Program-made: the position numbers and the translations under genes
Notes under the pieces: generated by a model
Databases searched by the model: none
What the model saw: only the letters and a program-made list of their open reading frames with translations
Told to the model about the DNA's origin: nothing
Source of the DNA: Halomonas urmiana
Lineage (GTDB): Bacteria; Pseudomonadota; Gammaproteobacteria; Pseudomonadales; Halomonadaceae
Assembly (NCBI RefSeq): GCF_005780185.1
Contig: NZ_VBUI01000020.1
Coordinates: 1-64,000 of the forward strand
Direction of reading: 5' to 3'
DNA: 64,000 bases
Shown here: positions 54,662-63,426 of the stretch, one piece after another
Layout of the letters: every line of letters starts with the position of its first letter
Numbering within the stretch: position 1 is the stretch's first letter

Positions 54662-55963
54662 TTAGACCAGCCACATGGCCAGGTCGGGGAAGAACAGCAG
54701 GGCGAACAGCACACAGAGCTGAATGGCGATGAACGGCAGCAGCGAGACGAAGATATCCTTGAGACTGATGCCGGCGGGCGCCACGCTCTTGAGGTAGAAG
54801 GCCGCCGGGCCGAACGGGGGCGACAGGAAGGAGACCTGCATGTTGACCGCGAACAGGATGCCGAACCAGATCGGGCTGTAGCCCAGTTCGACGACGATCG
54901 GCACGAAGATCGGCAGGGCCAGCATCGCCACCCCGATCCAGTCGAGGAACATGCCCAGCACCAGCAGGATCGCCATCATCACCAGCAGGATCACGATCGG
55001 CTCGACCTCCATGCCGAGGATCAGCTGCGAGATGAAGCGGTTGCCCCCCATCAGGTTATAGACCCCGACCAGCGCCGCGGCACCGATCCCGATCCAGATG
55101 ATCATGCCGCAGGTGGTCATGGTCTGGCCGAGACTGCCGTGCAGCGTCTTCAGGGAAAACTCACCGCGCAGCAGGATCGCCAGCAGTACCCCGAACACGC
55201 CCATCGCCGCGGCTTCGGTCACCGAGGCCACGCCCCCATAGATCGAGCCCAGCACCATGAAAGCGATCAGCCCCGGCACCATGATGGCCTTGAGCGCCTG
55301 CCAGCGGTTGGAGAAGCCCTCGTCGCGGTCGGCATCGGTCATCGGCGGACCCATGCTCGGGTTGCGCAGGCAGCGCACCAGCACATAGGCGATGTAGGAG
55401 CCCATCAGGATCACCGCCGGGGTGATGGCGGCGGTAAACAGGTCGGCAATCGACACGCTGGCGATCAGGCCGTAGATGATCAGCACGATCGAGGGCGGCA
55501 TCATGGTGCCCAAGGCCCCGCCCGCGCAGACCACGCCGATCGACAGGTACTTGTCATAGCCCAGGCGCAGCATCTGTGGCAGCGCCAGGATACCCAGCAG
55601 TACGATCTCGCCGCCGATGATGCCCGACAGCGCCGCCAGGAAGAAGGCCACCACGATGGTCTGCACCGCGACCCCGCCCGGCAGGCGGCCGGCGAAGACC
55701 CGCATGGCGTTGAACAGATCCTTGGCGATGCCGGATCGATCCAGTAACGAGGCCATCAATACGAACATCGGCACCGCCACCAGCGAATACTCGGTGACGA
55801 AGCCGAACACCCGGCTGGTGACCAGCGGCAAGGCGTTGCCACCGAACCAGCCGAAGGTAAAGATCAGTGCCACCAGGCCGGTGATAAAGGCCAGCGGCAG
55901 CCCGGTGACCAGCAGGGCGAAGATCGCCCCGACCATCAATAGCGTTGCGTCGGCGATATCCAT
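54662..55963 (-). CDS. dctM: TRAP transporter large permease (DctM/SiaM type)
   Basis: A 433-residue membrane protein with about 12-13 helices and the DctM pattern (GLPLAFITGLVALIF, SVFVLMASLLDRSGIAKDLF-like segment, VPMFVLM, GALGTMMPPSIVLIIYG, LVLGMFLDWIGVAML). It is the ion-coupled transport subunit of a TRAP system. Its start overlaps the DctQ stop as TAATG. Located in the dgo cluster, it very likely takes up D-galactonate or a similar sugar acid (inference). Confidence 0.93.
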   Translation of the reverse strand: MDIADATLLMVGAIFALLVTGLPLAFITGLVALIFTFGWFGGNALPLVTSRVFGFVTEYSLVAVPMFVLMASLLDRSGIAKDLFNAMRVFAGRLPGGVAVQTIVVAFFLAALSGIIGGEIVLLGILALPQMLRLGYDKYLSIGVVCAGGALGTMMPPSIVLIIYGLIASVSIADLFTAAITPAVILMGSYIAYVLVRCLRNPSMGPPMTDADRDEGFSNRWQALKAIMVPGLIAFMVLGSIYGGVASVTEAAAMGVFGVLLAILLRGEFSLKTLHGSLGQTMTTCGMIIWIGIGAAALVGVYNLMGGNRFISQLILGMEVEPIVILLVMMAILLVLGMFLDWIGVAMLALPIFVPIVVELGYSPIWFGILFAVNMQVSFLSPPFGPAAFYLKSVAPAGISLKDIFVSLLPFIAIQLCVLFALLFFPDLAMWLV

Positions 55964-56595
55964 TATTCGGCCCCCTTGTCATGGGGCGCGACCGTGACGG
56001 ATTTGCCGCGCAATGATTGAACGACATGGATAAAGGCCTGCACGCACATGATGAACAGTGCGATCATGATCACGCCCTTGACCATGGCCGGAAATGGCGG
56101 GTTCCAGGAGGTGCCCGAGCGCTCCAGCGACCACTCGCCGAACGGATTATGGGAGGCATCCCAGAACATCACGAAGGCGGCATAGCTCATCGTCAGGCAG
56201 AACCCAAGCGTCACTATGTCGTTGAAGCGATCCAGCCAGATCTTGAACTGAGGCCCGACCTGGTCGTAGAGCACCCGCACGCGAATGTGCTGGTTGCTGG
56301 CCAGGGCCGCGGGCCCCCCGAGAGCAAAGCTGACGGCCACCAGCATGACCACGCTTTCATGCACCCACGAGGTGGGCGAGTTGAAGCCATAGCGCATGAT
56401 GACCTCGAAGACGCTGATGCCCATGGCGATGAACACCAGCCAGGCGGCGCCGCGAGCACATTGCATCACGGCACGATCGAAGACACCGCGGACCGGATCG
56501 CCATTGCTGGACTCTGGCTCACTCGCGGTGGCGGCGATGCGCTCGTCATCGTGCGTCACGCCGGCCGCCTCGTGGCGACGGGTGGGTCGAGACAT
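55963..56595 (-). CDS. dctQ: TRAP transporter small permease (DctQ type)
   Basis: A 210-residue protein with four hydrophobic helices (first near 40-60) in the DctQ layout: VFEVIMRYGFNSPTSWVHE is the family hallmark, followed by ALGGPAALASNQHIRV. It pairs with the large permease gene, which it overlaps by one base. GAGGAAAC precedes the ATG at 56595. The N-terminal 35 residues are hydrophilic and longer than usual for the family. Confidence 0.9.
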   Translation of the reverse strand: MSRPTRRHEAAGVTHDDERIAATASEPESSNGDPVRGVFDRAVMQCARGAAWLVFIAMGISVFEVIMRYGFNSPTSWVHESVVMLVAVSFALGGPAALASNQHIRVRVLYDQVGPQFKIWLDRFNDIVTLGFCLTMSYAAFVMFWDASHNPFGEWSLERSGTSWNPPFPAMVKGVIMIALFIMCVQAFIHVVQSLRGKSVTVAPHDKGAE

Positions 56596-56698
56596 GACGT
56601 TTCCTCTCACTTGAACAGGAACGGCAGTACCGCCACCGGGCGCTCGGTGGCGATGCTGCCGATGCAGGGCCGGGAACTCAGTCACGGCCCCGGGCGGG

Positions 56699-57733
56699 TT
56701 ACATGAGATTGTGATCCTGCAGGTAGGTCACCACGGAGTCGTAGTACTTCTGGGTGATCTCGTTCTTCTCGGCCCAGACCGCCCACTCTTCCTTGGCGAT
56801 ATTGCGGAACTTGGCACGCTCGTCGGCCGGCATATCGATGATCTCGATGTCCGGATTCTCGCTCACTTTCTTCACCGCCGCCATGTCACGTGCCTTGAGC
56901 ATGGCCACCATCTCGTAGGACATGCTGTCGACGGAGGTTTCGAGAATGGCCTTCAGGTCAGCCGGCAGCCCATCCCAGATATCCTTGTTGAGCGACACCG
57001 AGACCATCGGCAGTGAGTGGAAGCCCGGATAGTTCGGATAGGGCGCGAACTCGTAGAGCCCCTGGTCATAGTTGGTGGCGAAGACCGTATAGTCGGCGGC
57101 ATCGATCACGCCCTTCTCGAGGGCGGTATAGACCTCGGAGCCCGGCAGGTTGACCGGGGTAGCGCCGGCCTTCTCGAAGATGTTGTAGACCATGCCCTGA
57201 GGCGCACGCAGCTTGAGGCCCTGAAGGTCCTCGACGGAGCGGATCGGGCGCTTGGAGGGCAGCGCCTCGAGGCCGGTGGCCGCCGCCCCGATCAGGTGCA
57301 CGCCATAGGGCTCAGCCAGCTCGTTGTAGATCTCCTCGCCGCCGGCGTAATTCATGTAGTCGAGGAATTCCACCGGGTCTCCCCAGGCACCGACCAGGTT
57401 GCCCATCATGCCGAAGGCCGGGTTCTGACCGGAGAAATAGCTCGGATCGGTCAGGTGGCCCTGGAGGATGTTGGCGCTGACCGCCTGCAGGGTTTCGGTC
57501 GCCCCCACCACCGCATTGACCGGCAGGATCTCGATCTCGATGCGCCCCCCCGACATGGTGTTGACGTTCTCGGCCCAGGCCTTCTTGAGCTCGAACTGCG
57601 GCTCGCCGGAGGTCTCCGATGTCTGGAAGGTCCATTCGTATTCCGCCGCCTGGGCGCCGAAGGCCAGGGTGCCGAGCACGGCCGCGGTCAGGGCCTTGAG
57701 GGCGAAGGGTTTGAGAGGCGTGACATTTTGCAT
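56699..57733 (-). CDS. dctP: TRAP transporter substrate-binding protein (DctP type)
   Basis: A 344-residue periplasmic protein with a signal peptide (ending GAQAAEYEW, about 1-30). The DctP pattern includes ETLQAVSANILQGHL, the carboxylate-binding Arg in GLKLRAPQGMVYNIFE and GSEVYTALEKGVIDAADY. It binds the sugar acid and delivers it to DctQM. GAGGAAT precedes the ATG at 57733. It is the first structural gene of the unit, 81 bp downstream of the regulator. Confidence 0.92.
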   Translation of the reverse strand: MQNVTPLKPFALKALTAAVLGTLAFGAQAAEYEWTFQTSETSGEPQFELKKAWAENVNTMSGGRIEIEILPVNAVVGATETLQAVSANILQGHLTDPSYFSGQNPAFGMMGNLVGAWGDPVEFLDYMNYAGGEEIYNELAEPYGVHLIGAAATGLEALPSKRPIRSVEDLQGLKLRAPQGMVYNIFEKAGATPVNLPGSEVYTALEKGVIDAADYTVFATNYDQGLYEFAPYPNYPGFHSLPMVSVSLNKDIWDGLPADLKAILETSVDSMSYEMVAMLKARDMAAVKKVSENPDIEIIDMPADERAKFRNIAKEEWAVWAEKNEITQKYYDSVVTYLQDHNLM

Positions 57734-57814
57734 GGTGCGATTCCTCGTCATCGATGAAAAGTGAGGTTGTTATTTTCGGTACGCGAAGGCACCGCGGTCG
57801 GCCCGATCACGTCG

Positions 57815-58603
57815 TCATGACACGGGCGGCAATGCACCCGGCAGGCGCAAGTGGGAAAGCGGCGTGGTGAAGATGCTATCGATGCCCAGGTCCAGCCCGG
57901 TGCGCTCGAGCACACGCAGGGCGGCCTGTTCGGCCTCGTCGGGACGACGCAGGCGAATGGCCTCCATCAACCGGCGATGGCGCTCCATGCTGTCCTGCAG
58001 CTCGTCGGCACTGTGGTTCGAGGTCTCGACCAGCAGCGCGATCGCCGGCTTGAGCACATGGCTGATCTGCGCCCACAGCAAGTTGTGCGTGGCCGAGAAG
58101 ATCGCCTCATGAAAGGCCACGTCATAGTCGTCGTGACTGATGCCCTGATGACAGTGATCGGGCGCCTCGAGCGCCTGGATCATGCCGAGGTAGGCGGCCT
58201 CGATATCATGCAGGTCGGCCCCGGTGGCATGCTCGGCCGCCTGACGGGCCACGAAGGGTTCCACCGCCACTCGAAAGGCGAAGATTTCGCGACGGATACG
58301 CGGATTAGGCTGGGCGAAACGCGCCATCCAGTCGCTGACCCTTGGGTCGAGCAGATGCCACTGCGCCAGCTCCTGGACACGACTGCCCTGCCCCGAGATC
58401 CGCTTGATCATGCCGGCCGCCACCAGCGACTGCAGGGCGCTGCGCACGGTGCTGCGACTCACGCCATAGGTCTCGCAGAGGTCGAGCTCCTTGGGCACGA
58501 AATCGCCCGGCGCGTAGACACCGCCGAAGATGGCCTCGGCCAGCTGTTCGGCGATATCCGGCCGTGAGGCACGACCGCTTGAGGTGGAAGGTGCTTGGCC
58601 CAT
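57815..58603 (-). CDS. dgoR: FadR/GntR-family regulator of the galactonate module
   Basis: A 262-residue regulator. Its N-terminal winged helix (about 14-82) has IAEQLAEAIFGGVYAPGDFVPKE and the helix YGVSRSTVRSALQSLVAAGMI. The C-terminal FCD domain has the metal/ligand residues in DVAFHEAIF and ERHRRLMEAI. The FCD type typically binds sugar acids or their products, fitting DgoR. The start at 58603 is chosen because the longer frame to 58666 would run through a perfect palindromic operator. Confidence 0.87.
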   Translation of the reverse strand: MGQAPSTSSGRASRPDIAEQLAEAIFGGVYAPGDFVPKELDLCETYGVSRSTVRSALQSLVAAGMIKRISGQGSRVQELAQWHLLDPRVSDWMARFAQPNPRIRREIFAFRVAVEPFVARQAAEHATGADLHDIEAAYLGMIQALEAPDHCHQGISHDDYDVAFHEAIFSATHNLLWAQISHVLKPAIALLVETSNHSADELQDSMERHRRLMEAIRLRRPDEAEQAALRVLERTGLDLGIDSIFTTPLSHLRLPGALPPVS

Positions 58604-58635
58604 GATGAAGCTGCCCGACGTGTATGTTTGTTGAA

Positions 58636-58656
58636 ATGCTATGTCTGACATAGCAT
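58636..58656. promoter_or_regulatory. Palindromic operator upstream of dgoR
   Basis: ATGCTATGTC-T-GACATAGCAT is a perfect 10-bp inverted repeat around one base. Its core GT-N3-AC matches the FadR-subfamily consensus. It lies 33 bp before the regulator start, and a diverged half-site (GACATAGTGC) follows at 58669-58678. Autoregulation by DgoR is the natural reading. Confidence 0.85.
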
Positions 58657-58800
58657 CAACCAACAACGGACATAGTGCCTTTAGACAATGGTCGCGTTCT
58701 TACCATTGCCGCCCGTCGGTGCGTCTTGGCGAGGCGGAATATCGGCCAGGGCGAACGACAGACCAAACAAGAGCCACCGAGCCAGGTCACCAGCACCCAC

Positions 58801-58829
58801 AAAAAACGCCCCGGCCGGTGGCCGGGGCG
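58801..58829 (-). terminator. Intrinsic terminator of glyA
   Basis: CGCCCCGGCC-GGT-GGCCGGGGCG forms a 10-bp GC stem with a 3-nt loop. On the glyA strand it is followed by six T residues. It starts about 40 bp after the glyA stop and separates it from dgoR. Confidence 0.94.
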
Positions 58830-58869
58830 CTTCATGTACTGCGTAGAGGTCGGGCAGGCGCCCTGAGGC

Positions 58870-60138
58870 TCAGTCGCGATAGACCGGCAGGCGTGCGCAG
58901 ACCGCCTCGACCTTGGCCTTCACCTCGGCCTCGATGGCGGCGGTGTCATCCCCGGCGGCCATGACGTCGAGGATGTCGCAGATCCAGCCGGCCAGCTCGC
59001 GGCACTCGGTCTCACCGAAGCCGCGGGTGGTCACCGCCGGGGTGCCGATGCGCAGGCCCGAGGTGACGAAGGGGCTCTGCGGATCGCCCGGCACGGCGTT
59101 CTTGTTGACGGTGATGTGGGCGCGGCCCAGGGCGGCGTCCGCATCCTTGCCGGTCAGGCCCTGCTTGATCAGCGAGAGCAGGAAGAGGTGATCCTCGGTG
59201 CCGCCGGAGACGATGTCGAAGCCGCGCTCGATGAACACCCCGGCCATGACCTGGGCGTTGGTGACCACCTGCTGCTGGTAGGCCTTGAACTCGGGCGCCA
59301 TGGCCTCCTTGAAGCAGATCGCCTTGGCGGCGATGACGTGCTCCAGCGGGCCGCCCTGGCCACCCGGGAAGACTGCGGACTGCAGTTTCTTCTCGATCGC
59401 CTCGTCACCCTCGGCGGAGAGGATCAGGCCGCCGCGCGGGCCGCGCAGGGTCTTGTGGGTGGTGGTGGTGACCACGTGGGCATGGGGCAGCGGCGTCGGG
59501 TAGACCCCGGCGGCCACCAGGCCGGCCACATGAGCCATGTCGACCAGCAGGTAGGCGCCCACCTCGTCGGCAATCTCGCGGAACCTGGCCCAGTCGATGA
59601 TCTGGGAGTAGGCGGAGAAGCCGGCGATGATCATCTTCGGCTGGTGCTCGCGGGCCAGGCGCGCCACCTCCTCGTAATCGATCAGGCCGCTGTCGTCGAG
59701 ACCGTACTGGATCGCCTCGTAGTGCTTGCCGGAGAAGTTGGGCCGGGCGCCGTGAGTCAGGTGACCGCCGGCGTCGAGGCTCATGCCGAGGATGGTGTCG
59801 CCCGGCTTGACCAGCGCCTGGAAGACGGCGCCGTTGGCCTGGGAGCCGGAGTGCGGCTGGACGTTGGCGTAGCTCGCCCCGAACAGCTCCTTGGCGTAAT
59901 CGATGGCCAGCTGCTCGACGATGTCCACGTACTCGCAGCCGCCGTAGTAGCGCTTGCCGGGATAGCCTTCTGCGTACTTGTTGGTCAGCTGGCTGCCCTG
60001 GGCTTCCATCACCCGCGGGCTCGCGTAGTTCTCGGAGGCGATCAGTTCGATGTGCGCCTCCTGTCGAGCGACTTCCTTCTGCATCGCATCGAACAGGGCG
60101 TCATCGAAACCGGCAATCTGCATGTCACGGCTGAACAT
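58870..60138 (-). CDS. glyA: Serine hydroxymethyltransferase
   Basis: A PLP enzyme interconverting serine and glycine with tetrahydrofolate, the main source of one-carbon units. The 422-residue protein has [41 protein letters not shown], the PLP Lys in [16 protein letters not shown] and C-terminal [14 protein letters not shown]. The start at 60138 matches the E. coli N-terminus (M-X3-M-X-IA-X2-D). GAGGT lies about 10 bases upstream. A longer frame to 60159 is possible. Confidence 0.97.
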   Translation of the reverse strand: MFSRDMQIAGFDDALFDAMQKEVARQEAHIELIASENYASPRVMEAQGSQLTNKYAEGYPGKRYYGGCEYVDIVEQLAIDYAKELFGASYANVQPHSGSQANGAVFQALVKPGDTILGMSLDAGGHLTHGARPNFSGKHYEAIQYGLDDSGLIDYEEVARLAREHQPKMIIAGFSAYSQIIDWARFREIADEVGAYLLVDMAHVAGLVAAGVYPTPLPHAHVVTTTTHKTLRGPRGGLILSAEGDEAIEKKLQSAVFPGGQGGPLEHVIAAKAICFKEAMAPEFKAYQQQVVTNAQVMAGVFIERGFDIVSGGTEDHLFLLSLIKQGLTGKDADAALGRAHITVNKNAVPGDPQSPFVTSGLRIGTPAVTTRGFGETECRELAGWICDILDVMAAGDDTAAIEAEVKAKVEAVCARLPVYRD

Positions 60139-60225
60139 CGGCGGGAAACCTCGCATCACGGGAGAATCTGGGGGGACACATGATACCCCAGGCCCCGGCG
60201 GCTTTCACATGAAAGGCGATCATGG

Positions 60226-60402
60226 GCAGGGCTATCGCCGTTGGCAACATCGCTCAAGGCTTTCCCGGCGACAGGCCTTCGAGGGGGCGCTGTGAATACC
60301 TCCCTGTACGCTACCTCCGCCTTCCCTGGCCTCCGGCCCCCCTCTTCGACCTGTCCCCGGCGCCTTCCGCTTTCGAGGCCGAGCTAACGGCGATAGCCCT
60401 GC
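60226..60402. repeat. 177-bp imperfect palindromic intergenic element
   Basis: The ends are a perfect 17-bp inverted repeat: GCAGGGCTATCGCCGTT at 60226-60242 and AACGGCGATAGCCCTGC at 60386-60402. Inside, CCGGCGACAGG pairs with CCTGTCCCCGGCG, and TTCGAGGGGG pairs with CCCCCCTCTTCGA. The centre reads GCTGTGAATACCTCCCTGTACGC. The outer sequence GCGATCATGGGC is also directly repeated just outside both arms. It fills most of the 321-bp gap between glyA and the next gene and has no coding content. Confidence 0.85.
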
Positions 60403-60459
60403 GATCATGGGCCACCGCCGGGTCGTTCAAGCGCCCGGCACCCGGGCAGTGGCTTCGGC

Positions 60460-61872
60460 TCAGCGGCTCTCCACGCGCATCTCCAGACGCTCCGGCAGCG
60501 CCAGAGGATCGGCGGAGAGCGCCTCGAGCTCGCTCTCAGCGGGCAGGGTCAGCGCGATGGCAAGCTCGCTGGCCTCGCCCGCCATCATCGCCACCAGGCC
60601 GGTGAAGAACGCCTCGATCTCCGGGCCAAGCATCATGCCAAAACCCTGGGCTTGGGTGCGCGCCTGCTCCAGGAAAGCCGCCTCGCTGAGGCCTTGGCTT
60701 GCCGCCATGATCGTCGGCAAGCGCCCGAAGAGTCCCAGATCGGTGAGCGTGGCGTCGATCCGACCGCCGAGCAGGGTCACCCCCTCCAGGCTCTCCATGC
60801 GGGCCAGGTAGTCGGCCGGCACCACGCCCTCGGGCAGGCGTACCGGCAGGTCGGCGTCCAGCGCCCAGCCGAAGGCCTCCTCGGCGGTGAGCGTCAGCTC
60901 GCCCAGCAGCCGGCTGGCGGCGTCGCCCGACTCCCAGCGCCCGGAGGAGTCGGCGTCGAGGCGCAGCCGTCCGCTGCCATCGGTCAGCACGTTGCTGAGC
61001 ATGCGCAGCCGAGTGCGCTCCGCCTCCGGGGCCAGGGCGATCATTCGCGCCAGGTCGAGCTCCAGCGCCTCGAGCCGGAAGCCCCCCTCGCCGTCGGTCA
61101 TGTCGCCATCGGCCTCGAGGGACGACAGGGACGCCACGAGCCGATCGAAATCGAGGCTCAGGTCGCGCACCTCGAGGCGATCCAGCTCACGCTCCTCTGC
61201 CGCGCCCTCGAGGCCGCGCAGTCCCTCCACCCGGGCGAAGGCCAGGGCGAAGGTGCCGCTGCCGAACTCGTCATCGCCCGCGGCCTTGCCCTTCACCCCA
61301 CTGATCTCCAGGACGTCGAGGGCGTCGCGGCTCACCCCCGCGGCCTGCAGGCGCTCGACGGTGATCCGCCCGCGGTCTGTTCTGGCGCCCTGTTCCGACG
61401 CCTGAGCGTCGAACTCGGCGGAAAGCGCCTCGACGGTGAGCCCGTCAACGGTGACATCCGCCGGCCAGGTCTCCTCGTGCAGAGGCAGGACCGCTCGGGA
61501 CGGGGTGTCGAGCAGTAGCGTCTCGGCGACGAGCCGCGACTGCTCGCGACCGGGCGTCTCTAGGCGAATCCCCTCGATGCGCACCTCGTCGGGGCGGTCG
61601 TAGTCGCCGCTGACCATATAGCGATCGAGCCACAGCTGCTGGCCATCGGGGCCGGCGAAATGCAGATCGTGGGCGGTGACTCGGTCGCGAATCAGCGCCT
61701 CCTCGACCTCGCCGATCTCGAGCGTGCCCTCATCGGCGAACAGCGCGCGCAGGTCGGCCTCCAGCCGCTCGGTCGGGCCGCGCTCGGTCGGTCCGCGCTC
61801 ATCGGCCAGCGCCGGCAGGGAGATCGACAGTATCAGCGCGGCCAGCAGGGCCTGGCGGGACATCGAACGCAT
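60460..61872 (-). CDS. Exported protein of unknown function
   Basis: A 470-residue protein with a clear signal peptide (about 1-23, ending PALADE). I do not recognize its family. The rest is acidic, rich in Leu, Glu and Asp, with many short regular segments (for example RVTAHDLHFAGPDGQQLWLD, ISGVKGKA, LELDLARMIALAPEAERTRLR). These resemble the strand-rich repeats of AsmA- or DUF945-like envelope proteins. The N-terminus contains a 4-residue tandem repeat, GPTERGPTER. GAGAGGT precedes the ATG at 61872. It is on the same strand as the polyphosphate enzyme upstream but 117 bp away. Confidence 0.75.
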   Translation of the reverse strand: MRSMSRQALLAALILSISLPALADERGPTERGPTERLEADLRALFADEGTLEIGEVEEALIRDRVTAHDLHFAGPDGQQLWLDRYMVSGDYDRPDEVRIEGIRLETPGREQSRLVAETLLLDTPSRAVLPLHEETWPADVTVDGLTVEALSAEFDAQASEQGARTDRGRITVERLQAAGVSRDALDVLEISGVKGKAAGDDEFGSGTFALAFARVEGLRGLEGAAEERELDRLEVRDLSLDFDRLVASLSSLEADGDMTDGEGGFRLEALELDLARMIALAPEAERTRLRMLSNVLTDGSGRLRLDADSSGRWESGDAASRLLGELTLTAEEAFGWALDADLPVRLPEGVVPADYLARMESLEGVTLLGGRIDATLTDLGLFGRLPTIMAASQGLSEAAFLEQARTQAQGFGMMLGPEIEAFFTGLVAMMAGEASELAIALTLPAESELEALSADPLALPERLEMRVESR

Positions 61873-61989
61873 GGCAACACCTCTCGAACCTGGGGGAATG
61901 GAAGTTGGGGGAAGTAGGGAGTGTGGAACGCAGGGAGGGGAATGCAGTGAACTGGCAGTCTAGTCGCTTCGCGCGGGCCCGGGCCAGGC

Positions 61990-63423
61990 TCAGCACGGCG
62001 CGGCCAGGCGTGCTTCCAGCCGACGATTGATCTGCTCGAACAGGGCGAGGCGCGCGACGCGCTTGTCGTCGCAGGCGACCAGCGCCCACTCGGCGCCCGG
62101 CACCTGGGTGCGGGCGAACATCTCGTCGATGGCCACCCGATAGTCCTCCCAGCGCCGGCGGTTGCGCCAGTCCTCGTCGGTGAGCTTGTGGCGCTTGTGG
62201 GGCGTGGCGGCCCGCGCCTCGAAGCGGCGCAGCTGCTCCTCCTGGCTGATGGAGAGGAACAGCTTGCCGAGCACGGCGCCGTGGGCCAGCAGCTGGCGCT
62301 CGAACTCACGGATCTCGGTATAGGCCCGCCGCCACGCCGCCTCGGGGGCCAGCCCCTCGATCCGCTCCACCAGCACCCGGCCGTACCAGCTGCGATCGAA
62401 GATGGCGATGCGCCCATCGGCCGGCAGGCGACGCCAGAAGCGCCAGGCCCAGGGCAGTGCCCGCTCCTCGTCGCTGGGGGCAGCGATGCGATGAACCCGG
62501 TACTGGCGGGCGTCCAGCGCCGCGGTGACACGGTGGATGCCGCCGCCCTTCCCCGCCGCGTCGAGGCCCTCGAAGGCGAGCACCACCGGGATGCGCCGGC
62601 GGGCCACCTCTCGGGCGTTGCGGGCCAGCCGGCCCTGGGCCTCGGCCAGCGCGGCGGCGTAGCTCGCCTTCTTCATGGGCGCCGCCACCCGAGGCTCGGC
62701 GCGGCGGATCGAGGGGGGATCCGGGGCCTCGTCGAGCGTCGTCTCCGGCACGGTACGGGGCGGGGTCGATGGTGCGATCAGGGTCTCGTGGACCAGGCCC
62801 GCCAGCTGCTCGAGCTGCGCCGCCGGGTCGCGGAAGGCGAGCCGGCGCCAGGGCGCATGCTCACCGGCGGTGGCCTCGCGCATCTCGCGCCCCAGGGCGT
62901 CGATGACGCCATGCTGCTGATGGCGCTGCCAGTCGCTGACCCCGAGCTGCCAGGCGCGGACCGGATCGGCCTGCAGGGCCTGGAGCTGGCGGCGCTGGAC
63001 GGGACGCTCGATATCCATCCACAACTTGAGCAGGACCACGCCCTCGGCGGCGAGCCCCGCCTCGAAGGCGCGGATCTCCGCCAGCCGATCCCGGAAGCCC
63101 CCCGGCGAGAGGCGCCGCTCCGCCCGGGCAAAGAGAGCATCGCCGTACCAGCCGTGGATGAAGATGCCGATCCGCCCGCGGTCGGGCAGGCGGCGCCAGT
63201 AGCGCCACCAGTAGGGGCGCTCCTGCTCCTCGCTGCTGGGCGCGAGGGCGTGCACCTCGGTGTGGCGGTTATCCAGCCAGTGATCGAGCTCGTTGACGAG
63301 CCACCCCTTGTGGGTGACGGCGTGGCCGGTCAGCAGCACAACCACCGCCCGTTCGCGGTGACGGGCGAGGTCGAGCTGCGCCTCGAGCAGGCGGGCGCGC
63401 AGGGTGTGGGTCGTCATGGACAC
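61990..63423 (-). CDS. pap: Polyphosphate:AMP phosphotransferase, two-domain PPK2
   Basis: A 477-residue protein with two PPK2 domains. The C-terminal one (about 245-470) has an intact Walker A (FEGLDAAGKGGG), lid region and Walker B (AIFDRSWYGRVLVERIEG). The N-terminal one (about 10-225) keeps the fold marks (RIGIFIHGWYGDALF, WWRYWRRLP), but its P-loop reads LLTGHAVTHKGWLV and has lost the standard lysine pattern. Class II PPK2 enzymes with this two-domain layout phosphorylate AMP to ADP with polyphosphate, only the C-terminal domain being catalytic. Confidence 0.88.
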   Translation of the reverse strand: MSMTTHTLRARLLEAQLDLARHRERAVVVLLTGHAVTHKGWLVNELDHWLDNRHTEVHALAPSSEEQERPYWWRYWRRLPDRGRIGIFIHGWYGDALFARAERRLSPGGFRDRLAEIRAFEAGLAAEGVVLLKLWMDIERPVQRRQLQALQADPVRAWQLGVSDWQRHQQHGVIDALGREMREATAGEHAPWRRLAFRDPAAQLEQLAGLVHETLIAPSTPPRTVPETTLDEAPDPPSIRRAEPRVAAPMKKASYAAALAEAQGRLARNAREVARRRIPVVLAFEGLDAAGKGGGIHRVTAALDARQYRVHRIAAPSDEERALPWAWRFWRRLPADGRIAIFDRSWYGRVLVERIEGLAPEAAWRRAYTEIREFERQLLAHGAVLGKLFLSISQEEQLRRFEARAATPHKRHKLTDEDWRNRRRWEDYRVAIDEMFARTQVPGAEWALVACDDKRVARLALFEQINRRLEARLAAPC

Positions 63424-63426
63424 GCC

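Noticed and set aside
58604-58666. Upstream start for dgoR at 58651 or 58666
   Set aside because: These starts would place the perfect operator palindrome inside the coding sequence and add residues ahead of the usual FadR-family N-terminus.
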